Positions 24,304-31,700 of a stretch of DNA of 50,503 nucleotides are shown one piece after another. Each line of letters opens with the position of its first letter. Within the stretch, counting starts at the first letter, position 1. Position numbers and translations under genes: made by a program. The DNA lies in the IMG/VR virus record IMGVR_UViG_3300033567_000007, positions 1 to 50,503 of that record. One strand, 5' to 3'. The notes under the pieces are model-generated. The model ran no database searches, was not told where the DNA came from, and saw only the letters and a list, made by a program, of their open reading frames with translations. This stretch comes from a virus.

Positions 24304-24561
24304 GTGGGAGAGTGGTATAGCGATAAGGACATTTTTGAGATGATCCAAGGGCTTAAGGCAGACTTGTCGGAGACACGCATCACGATCAAACGGTACAACG
24401 GATTGTGGGAAAAGTTTGAGGGCATGGACATGCGCCTAAACAATATCGAACAACGCAAAATTGGTCGGATATCGGCAAACAAGTCTTTCCGCGAATGGGG
24501 AGGATGGCTGTTTGGCGGTTGCAGTATCGTGATTGCGGGCATTGCGCTATTTCATAAATGA
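24304..24561 (+). CDS. XhlA-like membrane protein
   Basis: GTG 24304 behind GAGGGGTGAT. 85 residues: an amphipathic coiled coil (IQGLKADLSETRITIK ... MRLNNIEQRK) and one C-terminal membrane segment (WLFGGCSIVIAGIALFHK). This is the shape of XhlA proteins, which help the holin in PBSX-type lysis cassettes. It lies within the lysis cassette, consistent with the role. Confidence 0.65.
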   Translation: MGEWYSDKDIFEMIQGLKADLSETRITIKRYNGLWEKFEGMDMRLNNIEQRKIGRISANKSFREWGGWLFGGCSIVIAGIALFHK

Positions 24562-24571
24562 GGTGATTGGT

Positions 24572-25075
24572 ATGATCGTTCCAGCACACGAACTAACACT
24601 CCACGTCGCAGTTCCTGAATGGGTGCCAGGTCACGAAACACGTGGCCACGACATGCCGGATTATCAGCGCAACCGCCAGACCGTCATCGATGACGGTCAT
24701 TATTTTTGTTGGCGGTGTGCAATCGCTAAACGTGCGCCGAAAACAGAATTACAGTGTCATCACATATCAGAATGGGCCGAATGGAATGATGCCGACCACG
24801 ACAAGGCGTTAGCTGTTGCCAATTTTTTAGACCCGTATGGTTATGCGAAGCAGATGGGTGACGCTCCAATAACGAATCCAAACGACATCAGACTGCTTTG
24901 GTTCTTGTGCCAAGAATGCCACACGGGGACCCCGAAAGACCCTGCAACAGTGACTGCCGAACCTACCGATTATATTAGCGGAGGCATCCACTATTGCACG
25001 CTTGTGGATTTTTTAGCTGACGCTATTCGTGTACGCAAGGTGATGGAGCAACTAACACAAGAGGCGAAATCCTGA
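24572..25075 (+). CDS. HNH-type zinc endonuclease-like protein
   Basis: ATG 24572, 167 residues, after GAGGTGATTGG. CWRCAIAKR, then QCHHISEWAEWND, then LCQECH: two CxxC pairs and a His-His core, the layout of HNH nucleases. The N-terminal 40 residues look like a separate basic strand segment. It may be a free-standing homing nuclease lodged between lysis genes. Its stop overlaps the next start. Confidence 0.62.
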   Translation: MIVPAHELTLHVAVPEWVPGHETRGHDMPDYQRNRQTVIDDGHYFCWRCAIAKRAPKTELQCHHISEWAEWNDADHDKALAVANFLDPYGYAKQMGDAPITNPNDIRLLWFLCQECHTGTPKDPATVTAEPTDYISGGIHYCTLVDFLADAIRVRKVMEQLTQEAKS

Positions 25076-25440
25076 TGGCCGCCAAAGTGCTCAAGCGGGT
25101 GAACGCGGACGGTACGCTGTATGGCTGGAGATTTTACTGCCCCGGGTGTGACGAGAACCACGTTGTGACAACCAAGTGGGGATTCAATGGAAGCCTTGAT
25201 AAACCTACTTTCACACCTTCAATACTCACGCGAGGCGGCCACTACATTCCGGGTCACACAGGTGATTGTTGGTGTACTTACAATGCCGCACATGTGGACG
25301 ATCCAAGCGGGTTTGTATGTTTCCAGTGTCATGTTTTCATCACTGACGGACGCATTCAGTTTTTGAACGATTGTTCACACGCATTGTCAGGGCAAACAGT
25401 CGACTTGCCCGACGTTATGGAGTACGGAGAGGTGATGTGA
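25075..25440 (+). CDS. DUF6527-like zinc protein
   Basis: 121 residues with start in the upstream TGATG overlap. YGWRFYCPGCDENHVV, FNGSLDKPTFTPSIL, CHVFITDGRIQFLNDCSHALSG (in part) and TVDLPD match the DUF6527 family of phage proteins; the two Cys clusters should hold zinc. The family function is unknown to me. It is widespread in phage genomes of Firmicutes. Confidence 0.75.
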   Translation: MAAKVLKRVNADGTLYGWRFYCPGCDENHVVTTKWGFNGSLDKPTFTPSILTRGGHYIPGHTGDCWCTYNAAHVDDPSGFVCFQCHVFITDGRIQFLNDCSHALSGQTVDLPDVMEYGEVM

Positions 25441-25770
25441 TTGACGGACTATCTCGTTTGCCGTGGATGCCAAAACACAGGTCGCAACACCTTCACCAAA
25501 GACGGATATTGCGGCTGTCCAAACGGAATTGCGTTGAAACTAAAAGGAGGAAGCACAATGAAACCATCAGTAGGAAGAATCGTCCATTATTTTAGTTACG
25601 GGACTCCAAACGGAGAATGCAAGAGTGAGGCCAGAGCCGCCGTCGTGACAGGTGTTGTTGACGCCACAACCGTTCATCTATGCGTATTGAATCCTACTGG
25701 CCAGTTTTTCAACCTGAACGTAAAGCAGGGTACTCAAGGTGGTCAGTGGGACTGGCCGGAGCGTGAGTGA
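25441..25770 (+). CDS. Zinc-knuckle extension in frame with a conserved phage protein (long form)
   Basis: TTG 25441, coupled to the previous stop and preceded by GAGAGGTGATG, gives 109 residues. The first 39 residues hold CRGCQNTG and GYCGCPNG, a CxxC...CxC knuckle like those of other small genes here. The frame then runs without a stop into the next, conserved part. A strong internal ribosome site and ATG sit at the join (see 25558-25770). Either the long fusion is made as well, or a stop between two genes has been lost. Confidence 0.5.
   Translation: MTDYLVCRGCQNTGRNTFTKDGYCGCPNGIALKLKGGSTMKPSVGRIVHYFSYGTPNGECKSEARAAVVTGVVDATTVHLCVLNPTGQFFNLNVKQGTQGGQWDWPERE
25558..25770 (+). CDS. Conserved small phage protein (internal start form)
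   Basis: ATG 25558 lies after AAAAGGAGG with ideal spacing. The 70-residue product (VGRIVHYFSYGTPNGECKSE, LCVLNPTGQFFNLNVKQG, GQWDWPERE) matches a frequent small phage protein that normally starts at this Met. Role unknown. Confidence 0.7.
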   Translation: MKPSVGRIVHYFSYGTPNGECKSEARAAVVTGVVDATTVHLCVLNPTGQFFNLNVKQGTQGGQWDWPERE

Positions 25771-25771
25771 C

Positions 25772-26533
25772 ATGACCTTATCCGGCATCGACGTCTCCAA
25801 CAACAATGGAGTCATCGACTGGCCAGCCGTCACCAAGGCTGGCCTTTCGTTTGCCTTCTGTAAATCGACGGAGGGAGCGACCTATCACGATCCGTCGTTT
25901 GCCCACAACTATGCCGGCGCACGCTCTGCTGGTCTCCTACGCGGTGCGTACAACTTCGCGCGACCTGCTACTTCGACGGCGGTGGACGAAGCGAATGCCT
26001 ATGTGTCCGTCGTGGTGGCTAACGGTGGTTTTGAACTACCGCCAGCGCTCGACATGGAGGATGCCGGGGGACTGTCAAACGCTGACTTGGTTGCCTGGTG
26101 CCGAACATGGGCTGCAACTGTTAAGCGCCACGACACACGCAGACCACTGCTCTATGCGAGCCCGTCGTTTATCCGTGAGCATGGGTTAATTGCGTTGGCC
26201 GACACGTTTGACCTGTGGTTGGCTGACTATTCCGCGACACCCGATCTCGGTGGCTGGCCGCGCGCCTATGTATTCTGGCAGACGTCGCAGACTGGCTCGG
26301 TAGACGGCATTAGCGGCGATGTCGATATGGACGTGTTCAACGGCTCGCTTGCAGACTTACGAGCACTCGCGGGAGGTGAGGATGTGGTACAGACGCAGGT
26401 TGTCGTCAATGGCAAAGAGTACCCGGCTGTCGTGGTCAACGGGCAAACGTATATCTTGTGGACGGCACTCGAAGGATTGCCTGGCTTCAAAAAATCTCTA
26501 ATGAAAGAAGAGTGGCACTTTGAGACCAAGTAA
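25772..26533 (+). CDS. GH25 lysozyme (endolysin)
   Basis: ATG 25772 (GTG 25763 is also in frame). 253 residues. The catalytic domain (residues 1-200) shows GIDVSNNNGVIDW, FAFCKSTEGATYHDPSF, PALDMEDAGG and FDLWLADY, the GH25 pattern with its Asp and Glu active-site residues. It cuts the glycan chain of the cell wall. The C-terminal 50 residues (VVVNGKEYPAVVVNGQTYIL) look like a copper-amine-oxidase-N/stalk-type domain that may bind the wall. It overlaps the next gene by 14 bases. Confidence 0.9.
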   Translation: MTLSGIDVSNNNGVIDWPAVTKAGLSFAFCKSTEGATYHDPSFAHNYAGARSAGLLRGAYNFARPATSTAVDEANAYVSVVVANGGFELPPALDMEDAGGLSNADLVAWCRTWAATVKRHDTRRPLLYASPSFIREHGLIALADTFDLWLADYSATPDLGGWPRAYVFWQTSQTGSVDGISGDVDMDVFNGSLADLRALAGGEDVVQTQVVVNGKEYPAVVVNGQTYILWTALEGLPGFKKSLMKEEWHFETK

Positions 26534-27560
26534 TTATCGAACCATGCGAATTCCTGCCAACCACGCGGACACTCAACGCAAGCGTACTATGGCCGCTGTC
26601 GCGCTCTCGCCCGTACACAATCAAGGCGCTGACCTATCCCAGTGGTGTGGCGCTGTCTTTAATCAGTTACAGGAGGGCAGCTGCACGGCATGCGAGACAC
26701 GCGATCACCTCCTGTGGAAGCAGAATAGATATGGATATGTGCCCGTAACCGACCCGAACGTGCAGATCCTCTATTACTTTGGCCGCAAGGTGTTCGGAGA
26801 TCTCAACAGCGACAATGGTGCAACGATTCATGATGCCCATTATGCCGCGATCAACAACGGCGTGTGGCCTGCATCGGTGGAAGCGTATAACAAATCAACG
26901 TTGTTCACTGTCCCGTCCGGGGATCCGACATTCAATGCGAGCGAACAGCAAGACTTACAGCCAACCACGGCCAACATCCGTGCATCGTTAGACAGTGGTG
27001 TTCCAGTGGGTGTTGCGGTCGAAGTGGATCGGACATTGTTTAATCCGACGCTTTATGACGGCATGCACATTGCCGATGTCACGACACAAGTACTTGGTGA
27101 AGGTCACGCGCTGTTTATTCCTACTTACAAGACCGATCCGGCGCATGGGTATCTTTATAAGTACCAGAATTCATGGGGCGAAGGTTACGGGGACAAAGGC
27201 TTTGCGTGGTTTACCGAAGCATACCTGCAAAAGTATCTCTATGAGCTCGGAACACTCGACATCCCACAGCCTAGACGATCTGTTCCGACGCCAGATCCGT
27301 TGATTAAGATATCAGCGACATTTGCCTATCCACTGGTCAAGGTGGGCACGAACAACCAGCTCACGCTCACCGGCATGCCGGGGGCTCATTTTGACGTGAG
27401 TGTATCGAGTCCTGCGTTGCCCCGCCCGCTGGGCTTACAGGGCACGTTCGACGAGAGTGGATTTGCAAAATGGACGGTATCATGGCCGGCAGCCGGGGAC
27501 TACACCTACGCCATCACGTCGGACGGCCAGACTGTCATGAGAGCAGCGGTATGGCAGTAA
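26520..27560 (+). CDS. Papain-family (C1A) cysteine protease with Ig-like tail
   Basis: TTG 26520, overlapping the lysozyme gene; ATG 26544 is an alternative. 346 residues. Residues 30-245 are a bacterial-type C1A peptidase: NQLQEGSCTACE with catalytic C55, GEGHALFIPTYK with H196, and YQNSWGEGYGDKGF with N217. The oxyanion-hole Gln is at or near residue 51. All catalytic residues are intact. The prodomain is missing or very short. Residues 255-346 form a beta sandwich (LVKVGTNNQLTLTGMPG ... GDYTYAITSDG). There is no signal peptide; release would rely on the holin. It could cut a host or cell-wall protein. Confidence 0.82.
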   Translation: MRPSNYRTMRIPANHADTQRKRTMAAVALSPVHNQGADLSQWCGAVFNQLQEGSCTACETRDHLLWKQNRYGYVPVTDPNVQILYYFGRKVFGDLNSDNGATIHDAHYAAINNGVWPASVEAYNKSTLFTVPSGDPTFNASEQQDLQPTTANIRASLDSGVPVGVAVEVDRTLFNPTLYDGMHIADVTTQVLGEGHALFIPTYKTDPAHGYLYKYQNSWGEGYGDKGFAWFTEAYLQKYLYELGTLDIPQPRRSVPTPDPLIKISATFAYPLVKVGTNNQLTLTGMPGAHFDVSVSSPALPRPLGLQGTFDESGFAKWTVSWPAAGDYTYAITSDGQTVMRAAVWQ

Positions 27561-27579
27561 AATATAAGGAGTGATAGCT

Positions 27580-28140
27580 ATGTGGACAGGTACAGATTGG
27601 ACGGTTGTTGGAACGCAAGTTCTTGGTGCTGTCGGGATAGTGAGTGCAGTTGTCGCATATCTCAAGAAACGCTTTCCGAAGGAAGCACAGGCTGTCGAGA
27701 ATGCTGTGGCGCATGATGTCCCGGCAATAGCGCTCCAGGGCGCGAAAGGGTTAGCATCCATCTTTGTGAACTTGGCTAAGATGCCCATGTTTGCTGGACT
27801 GGCCGCGAAAGGCGAGTTGCAGGCTCATCACATCGAGTCCCATCTTATGGACACTCATCTAGCGTTGGCAGCCGCGAATGCGGTCGGCGTCTTTAACTCA
27901 GCGCTCGATGTCAAAGTGGACAACCTGAGCCCGACGCAGAAGACAGATATCGTCGAGTTTGTTAAGAGTGAGTTGCAGAAGGTTGGCATCACGAAGACGA
28001 ACGCCGAGATTGTACAAGCTTTGCAGGATGCGCAGAAGACGTTTGACAACATCACGCAGACGATTGTGCCGGCTGTCCAGCAACATGACGCCGCTGTGCA
28101 AGCATGGTCGCAACCTGCCGTGACTACCGAATCTGTGTAG
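27580..28140 (+). CDS. Holin-like membrane protein (LL-H type)
   Basis: ATG 27580 behind TAAGGAGTGAT. 186 residues: one N-terminal membrane segment (VVGTQVLGAVGIVSAVVAYL), then helical, Ala-rich and soluble (VENAVAHDVPAIAL, LQDAQKTFDNITQTIV). The single-membrane-segment plus helical C-terminal pattern resembles LL-H-type holins. Last gene of the lysis cassette. It could instead be a minor lysis regulator. Confidence 0.55.
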   Translation: MWTGTDWTVVGTQVLGAVGIVSAVVAYLKKRFPKEAQAVENAVAHDVPAIALQGAKGLASIFVNLAKMPMFAGLAAKGELQAHHIESHLMDTHLALAAANAVGVFNSALDVKVDNLSPTQKTDIVEFVKSELQKVGITKTNAEIVQALQDAQKTFDNITQTIVPAVQQHDAAVQAWSQPAVTTESV

Positions 28141-28199
28141 CGGACACACTAGCCTTGCAGCGATGACCATTCCGTGACGAAACTGAGCTGCACAACAAA

Positions 28200-28223
28200 G
28201 CCCTCGGCCTAACGGTCGGGGGC
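28200..28223 (-). terminator. Terminator of the leftward zinc-ribbon operon
   Basis: GCCCTCGGCC (28200-28209) pairs with GGTCGGGGGC (28214-28223) in ten positions, two of them G-T wobbles, with a TAAC loop. On the minus strand the hairpin is followed by TTTGTTGTG. The stop codon of the leftward gene lies in the loop. Confidence 0.62.
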
Positions 28224-28693
28224 ATCAGTTTCCGTCCGCCTCTCGTGGTATCGCCGTCGCCACTCCGCGTTGACATAGTTTCGATGGCAGTCGCCGCAGC
28301 AATATTTGGCCGCTGTGCGATCCGCGTCAAACAACCCTCCACACCACTTGCACGCCTTAAGACCGATTCGTCTACGCTCGTTTCGTGCGGGATTGATATC
28401 CCTTTTGTTTGCGTGGTAAAACTCCAGGCTAGTCTCGCGGTCATGCTCCGCATTGTGGTCGGGCCGGCAAGCGGGACAAAACCTCTGCAACCCACTTTCG
28501 ACGACATAGTTTTTTCACAACGCTCGCAGATATCCGTGCTCCCGATGAGCCTCACATCCCCAACTCGTTTGCGCCTACGGTACTCGGCATTTGTACGCTT
28601 TGTACGTTCAGCGCGACACGCGGGGCAATAGTAGGCACGTGGGCCTCCCTGGAATGAGCGTCCACACTCCTTGCAGATACGATCCTGTAGCAT
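28209..28693 (-). pseudogene. Zinc-ribbon protein split by a frameshift in an A6/T6 run
   Basis: The minus strand starts at ATG 28693 (coupled TAATG with the gene before) and reads ICKECGRSF, YYCPACRAERTKR and DICERCEK, then loses frame at the T run 28510-28515. In the shifted frame it resumes as YVVESGLQRFCPACR, KACKWCGGLF and KYCCGDCHRNY and stops at 28209. One added base, or a -1 slip on the AAA codon, restores a 161-residue protein with several zinc ribbons. This could be a mutation, a sequencing error or programmed slippage. The last gene of the leftward operon. Confidence 0.65.
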
Positions 28694-28917
28694 TAATCAG
28701 TCCAACTCCGACCGCCGACTGCCGCTCCATCGCGGTTGATGTACCCATGCTGGCCATCTGAGTGGCGGACAAATTCGATATACACGCCGTTTTCAGTGTC
28801 TACAAACTCCTGCGCCCACGTCTCTGCAATATCGATAGCTTGTGCTTCCGTTGCGACCTCTTGTTGGCGTACCGGATATCCTACCGGTGGCTCTGTGGTG
28901 ACTGTGTACTTGATCAT
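28693..28917 (-). CDS. Internal-start small protein within the HTH gene
   Basis: ATG 28917 on the minus strand lies nine bases after AAGGAGG. The 74 residues (YTVTTEPPVGYPVRQQEVAT, AQAIDIAETWAQEF, IEFVRHSDGQHGYINRDG) look like an independent small protein. If the stop of the HTH gene was lost, both forms may be made. Confidence 0.55.
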   Translation of the reverse strand: MIKYTVTTEPPVGYPVRQQEVATEAQAIDIAETWAQEFVDTENGVYIEFVRHSDGQHGYINRDGAAVGGRSWTD

Positions 28918-29085
28918 CAGTCGGTCCCTCCTTGGATTCTGCTGGGTGCCATCAATGACCCACGTCTTGCCGATCTTCTTAGCGACGACAACCCCTTCAG
29001 CGCACAGATTCTTGATGTAGCCCGGCGTCAATCCCCACCGCTCAGCCGCCTCCTCCACTCCGATGATACCGTCCAACATACTCAT
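28693..29085 (-). CDS. HTH (excisionase/MerR-like) protein fused to a small domain
   Basis: ATG 29085, with AAAAGGA upstream. Residues 1-50 form a helix-turn-helix of the excisionase kind: GVEEAAERWGLTPGYIKNL, then KKIGKTWVIDGTQ. The frame then continues into a 74-residue domain (see 28693-28917). The HTH part could regulate its own operon or act in excision. Downstream of the 200-residue gene with a small overlap of operon order. The fusion point has a strong internal start. Confidence 0.62.
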   Translation of the reverse strand: MSMLDGIIGVEEAAERWGLTPGYIKNLCAEGVVVAKKIGKTWVIDGTQQNPRRDRLMIKYTVTTEPPVGYPVRQQEVATEAQAIDIAETWAQEFVDTENGVYIEFVRHSDGQHGYINRDGAAVGGRSWTD

Positions 29086-29114
29086 TGCTTCGCTATTCCT
29101 TTTCGCCCGGCCCC

Positions 29115-29717
29115 TTAGCGGACCTGCGGCTGACCTAACACACTGAGTGCCCACTCATACTGTTCCCGGCTAACCTTTGAGGGTATATAGCCTTCGCCGC
29201 CCTCGTTGTGCAAGTCATTGTAGCGCTTGCGCCACGCCTTTACCTCTGCTGTTGTTATGAGCGTATCCACACCCTGTTTTTCAGCTTGAGCCACAATCGC
29301 GGTAGCCTCTTTGATTTCGTTTTCCACAGCTTGTTTCTCGGCTTTTTGCTCGTCGGTCTCTTGACCAAATTCTGCTGACAATTCCTGCCGCAGAGCTTCG
29401 ATGGTCTCATTGACAGCCTTGGCCGATTCAGCGCCCTCTACCAGTGTACGGTCGACTCTGCTGTACTCCTTCGATGGGTCAAGATGTGCTGCATCGTGTA
29501 CTGAGTGGTCTTGTGCCGTCCAGACAACCGTCTGCGCGTGGCTGTTCTCACCGAGCGTCTTGCCTACTGCTGAGATGACCGTGACATTTGAGCTGGTGCT
29601 CAGCTTCTGGCGGACAACATCTCCGTCCAGCGATACACCCTCCATCCAACCTCTTACTTTGATCTGTGCAATCGCGCCCTTGCTACCAAACGGAATTTCT
29701 TTGACGAGTTCCTTCAT
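29115..29717 (-). CDS. Leading protein of the leftward accessory operon
   Basis: 200 residues, ATG 29717 behind AAAGGAGGAAAC, first gene after the promoter at 29759-29787. An N-terminal strand region (PFGSKGAIAQIKVRGWMEG, NVTVISAVGKTLGENSHAQT) is followed by an acidic helical middle (ETIEALRQELSAEFGQETDE) and a C-terminal YIPSKVSREQYEW. No family recognised. Constant coupling with a HTH gene suggests a regulated accessory or lysogenic trait. Confidence 0.7.
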   Translation of the reverse strand: MKELVKEIPFGSKGAIAQIKVRGWMEGVSLDGDVVRQKLSTSSNVTVISAVGKTLGENSHAQTVVWTAQDHSVHDAAHLDPSKEYSRVDRTLVEGAESAKAVNETIEALRQELSAEFGQETDEQKAEKQAVENEIKEATAIVAQAEKQGVDTLITTAEVKAWRKRYNDLHNEGGEGYIPSKVSREQYEWALSVLGQPQVR

Positions 29718-29732
29718 CTTCGTTTCCTCCTT

Positions 29733-29787
29733 TGTGCGTCACCGCATCTCTTGTATTAAATATAACATGTGCGTCACCGCATGTAAA
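29733..29787 (-). promoter_or_regulatory. Promoter with two palindromic operator repeats
   Basis: On the minus strand TTTACA (29782-29787), 17-base spacer and TATATT (29759-29764) form a very good sigma-A promoter. The 15-base repeat TGTGCGTCACCGCAT (plus strand) occurs at 29768-29782 and 29733-29747. Its core TGCG-N4-CGCA is palindromic. One copy fills the spacer between -35 and -10, the other lies between the expected start and the ribosome site. This layout suggests repression by a dimeric protein. Confidence 0.75.
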
Positions 29788-29812
29788 GGGTGTTTTCGAG
29801 ATTATTTTTGCA

Positions 29813-29838
29813 ACAAAAAACCGCCCATCTCAGGCGGT
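29813..29838 (-). terminator. Terminator of the leftward accessory operon B
   Basis: ACCGCC (29820-29825) and GGCGGT (29833-29838) form the stem; on the minus strand it is followed by TTTTTTG. Ends transcription of the 31558-29852 genes just before the next leftward promoter. Confidence 0.82.
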
Positions 29839-29851
29839 CGAGCGGAAGCGG

Positions 29852-30085
29852 TCATCCTGTTTTATTGGCCATCTGCAAAACCTCTGCGTAGTCGTCACGC
29901 ACCTTTTTGGCCGCATCGCCGAACGCCTTAACCAGAGGAGCCCACGCATTCGACCAGGCAACTGCGAGCTTTTCCAACTCTGCATTGCACCGCTCCATAT
30001 CCGCCATCCATGGATATTGAATCATCATTTGCTGACGTATCCATTCAGACTTATGTCTCCGTCGTTGCCACTTGCGCGACTTCAC
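29852..30085 (-). CDS. Small phage protein, 77 residues
   Basis: GTG 30085 with AGGGAGATGATG upstream. Basic start (KSRKWQRRRHKSEWIR) followed by a helical stretch (ELEKLAVAWSNAWAPLVKAFGDA). Could bind nucleic acid. No family recognised; last gene of its operon before the terminator. Confidence 0.62.
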   Translation of the reverse strand: MKSRKWQRRRHKSEWIRQQMMIQYPWMADMERCNAELEKLAVAWSNAWAPLVKAFGDAAKKVRDDYAEVLQMANKTG

Positions 30086-30101
30086 TTCGCATCATCTCCC
30101 T

Positions 30102-30344
30102 TCACGGATGCTGATGGTTTGCCTGAACGTATTCATACAACTTCACACACGTCGGGCAGAATTCATGTCCCGCGACATTTGTCGCACAATCCTCGCAAAG
30201 TTTGTTGTCACAGGTGAGGGTCATCTGGCCAAAGTGTTTCGGATGTGTCGTCCAGATGTAATCGACAACGAAGTCACATAGCTGTGTGGCTTCATTCTTA
30301 CGGCAATATGGACACGGATTCTGCGGCATTTGGACTATAGTCAC
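30102..30344 (-). CDS. Zinc-finger-like protein, 80 residues
   Basis: ATG 30344, with GGAG upstream at six bases. CPYCRKNEATQLCDF and CDNKLCEDCATNV, then EFCPTC: four Cys pairs in the arrangement of a double zinc ribbon. Could bind DNA, RNA or another protein. It follows the YopX-like gene in the operon. Confidence 0.65.
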   Translation of the reverse strand: MTIVQMPQNPCPYCRKNEATQLCDFVVDYIWTTHPKHFGQMTLTCDNKLCEDCATNVAGHEFCPTCVKLYEYVQANHQHP

Positions 30345-30405
30345 TCCACATCAGCCTCCTTCTCAGGCAACCGCCCACTATGCATGTGAGGCAGTTATAA
30401 TGTGT

Positions 30406-30939
30406 TCAATTTTCGGGCAAGAATTGTTTGGCTATTTTGTTCAATTTTTGCGTGCTTCGGCATTCCACCTTTGGGCTAGGAGAATAATCGTCATCTCGCT
30501 TGTCGCTGTAATCTTGCATCCTTTTGCCGTCATCAGAGTTCAATGTGATATTCCCCACTACCTCCAAGTCATATAATCGAAGTTCCTTGTATGAACTGTA
30601 ATTAAGTGACGTTCGTAACATATACGACTTTTGAAAATCATCGAAAGCAACATACCCCAATTCCGAGTTTGAGAATCCATTTTTATACAACACTAAGTCA
30701 AACTCATAGAGATACTCATCACGAACTCTTATACCCGTATTCCGACATAATGTGTATGGATTTATGTCGTAACAGTTCGGATAAATATCGTCCATTTCTT
30801 GGTCAAACTCATCAATGAACAGACTGTGAGACGTTTGGTTATTGGAAGAGTGGTGACTGTAGAACCCGTGCAATATCGTCTTGTCATCTGCCAGCAAGAT
30901 GGCTTTGCATTTAAATATTTCTGGTTCGAAACGGCTCAC
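30406..30939 (-). CDS. YopX-like protein, AT-rich gene
   Basis: GTG 30939, with GAGGA upstream. 177 residues. YLYEFDLVLYKNG, GYVAFDDFQKSYML and LYDLEVVGNITLN match the YopX pattern, which is known in many Firmicutes phages without a clear function. The gene is visibly richer in A and T than its neighbours, a sign of recent transfer. The acidic/basic end (DKRDDDYSPSPK) is likely flexible. Confidence 0.55.
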   Translation of the reverse strand: MSRFEPEIFKCKAILLADDKTILHGFYSHHSSNNQTSHSLFIDEFDQEMDDIYPNCYDINPYTLCRNTGIRVRDEYLYEFDLVLYKNGFSNSELGYVAFDDFQKSYMLRTSLNYSSYKELRLYDLEVVGNITLNSDDGKRMQDYSDKRDDDYSPSPKVECRSTQKLNKIAKQFLPEN

Positions 30940-30988
30940 TGTTTTTAATCCTCACTTTCGTCACCCCATAATATTTCCACCGTGGTAT

Positions 30989-31288
30989 TCATTTCGGCAC
31001 CCTCACAGGAGGCTTATCAAATAGGCCGTTCTTTTCCATGTAAATGGACAGTGCGGCAGACCCACGATATTTAATCATTCTAGTGGACTCCCAAGGTCGC
31101 TCAAATCGATCACACGATTCAAGATCGGTCAGTTCCATGTTCCACAGACTACAAGCGACACACAAAATATCACCGCGCGTAACAGCCTTATCGACCGGGT
31201 TTATCTTATCCTCGTCTCGGTACACCGAATAATGCTCACACATTGCACAAGTTTTGGACTGTTGGAGTTTCTTTCGGAACCACCCCAT
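30989..31288 (-). CDS. Small protein with Cys pairs, 99 residues
   Basis: ATG 31288 behind GAGGGGTGAC. Content: CAMCEHYSVYRDEDKIN and ILCVACSLWNMEL hold two CxxC pairs. A possible zinc-binding fold followed by a variable tail. Same operon as the XRE gene; no family recognised. Confidence 0.6.
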   Translation of the reverse strand: MGWFRKKLQQSKTCAMCEHYSVYRDEDKINPVDKAVTRGDILCVACSLWNMELTDLESCDRFERPWESTRMIKYRGSAALSIYMEKNGLFDKPPVRVPK

Positions 31289-31294
31289 TACATG

Positions 31295-31558
31295 TCACCC
31301 CTCATTTTCTGTTTCTAGCGGCCACAAGTCCTCCAATGTCACATCAGATGAAACATACTGCAATGCCCTCAAAACAATCCGTGCTTGATTTACGTCGGGC
31401 AACGTTTTGCCGGTCGCCCATTTGCTGATCAACGGCTGTTTGAAATCTGTCGTTTCCGCAAGCCAACTCTGTCTTATTCCGCGTTCAAGCATCCACGCTT
31501 GGAATGGTGTATGTGCTGTGTACGGCATATCTAACCTCCGAATTTCCGCTGTTTCCAT
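31295..31558 (-). CDS. XRE-type HTH regulator of the leftward operon
   Basis: ATG 31558 follows AAAGGGGA. 87 residues. The helix-turn-helix reads MLERGIRQSWLAETTDFKQPLISKWATGKTLPDV (in parts), typical of XRE proteins; the recognition helix is near QPLISKWATG. First gene of the leftward operon, so it may control it. An upstream in-frame Met at 31609 lacks a better site. Confidence 0.72.
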   Translation of the reverse strand: METAEIRRLDMPYTAHTPFQAWMLERGIRQSWLAETTDFKQPLISKWATGKTLPDVNQARIVLRALQYVSSDVTLEDLWPLETENEG

Positions 31559-31700
31559 TACATTTCCCCTTTCTTTTCGGAATTCCTCTTTACATAGATA
31601 CTTCGGCATAACGTGCGCATGTTCCTGTGTAAATCATAAATAAGTTTATGCGTTTTGGAATATTTACAAGCACCGACACCATATACCTCTATTGTCCGGT

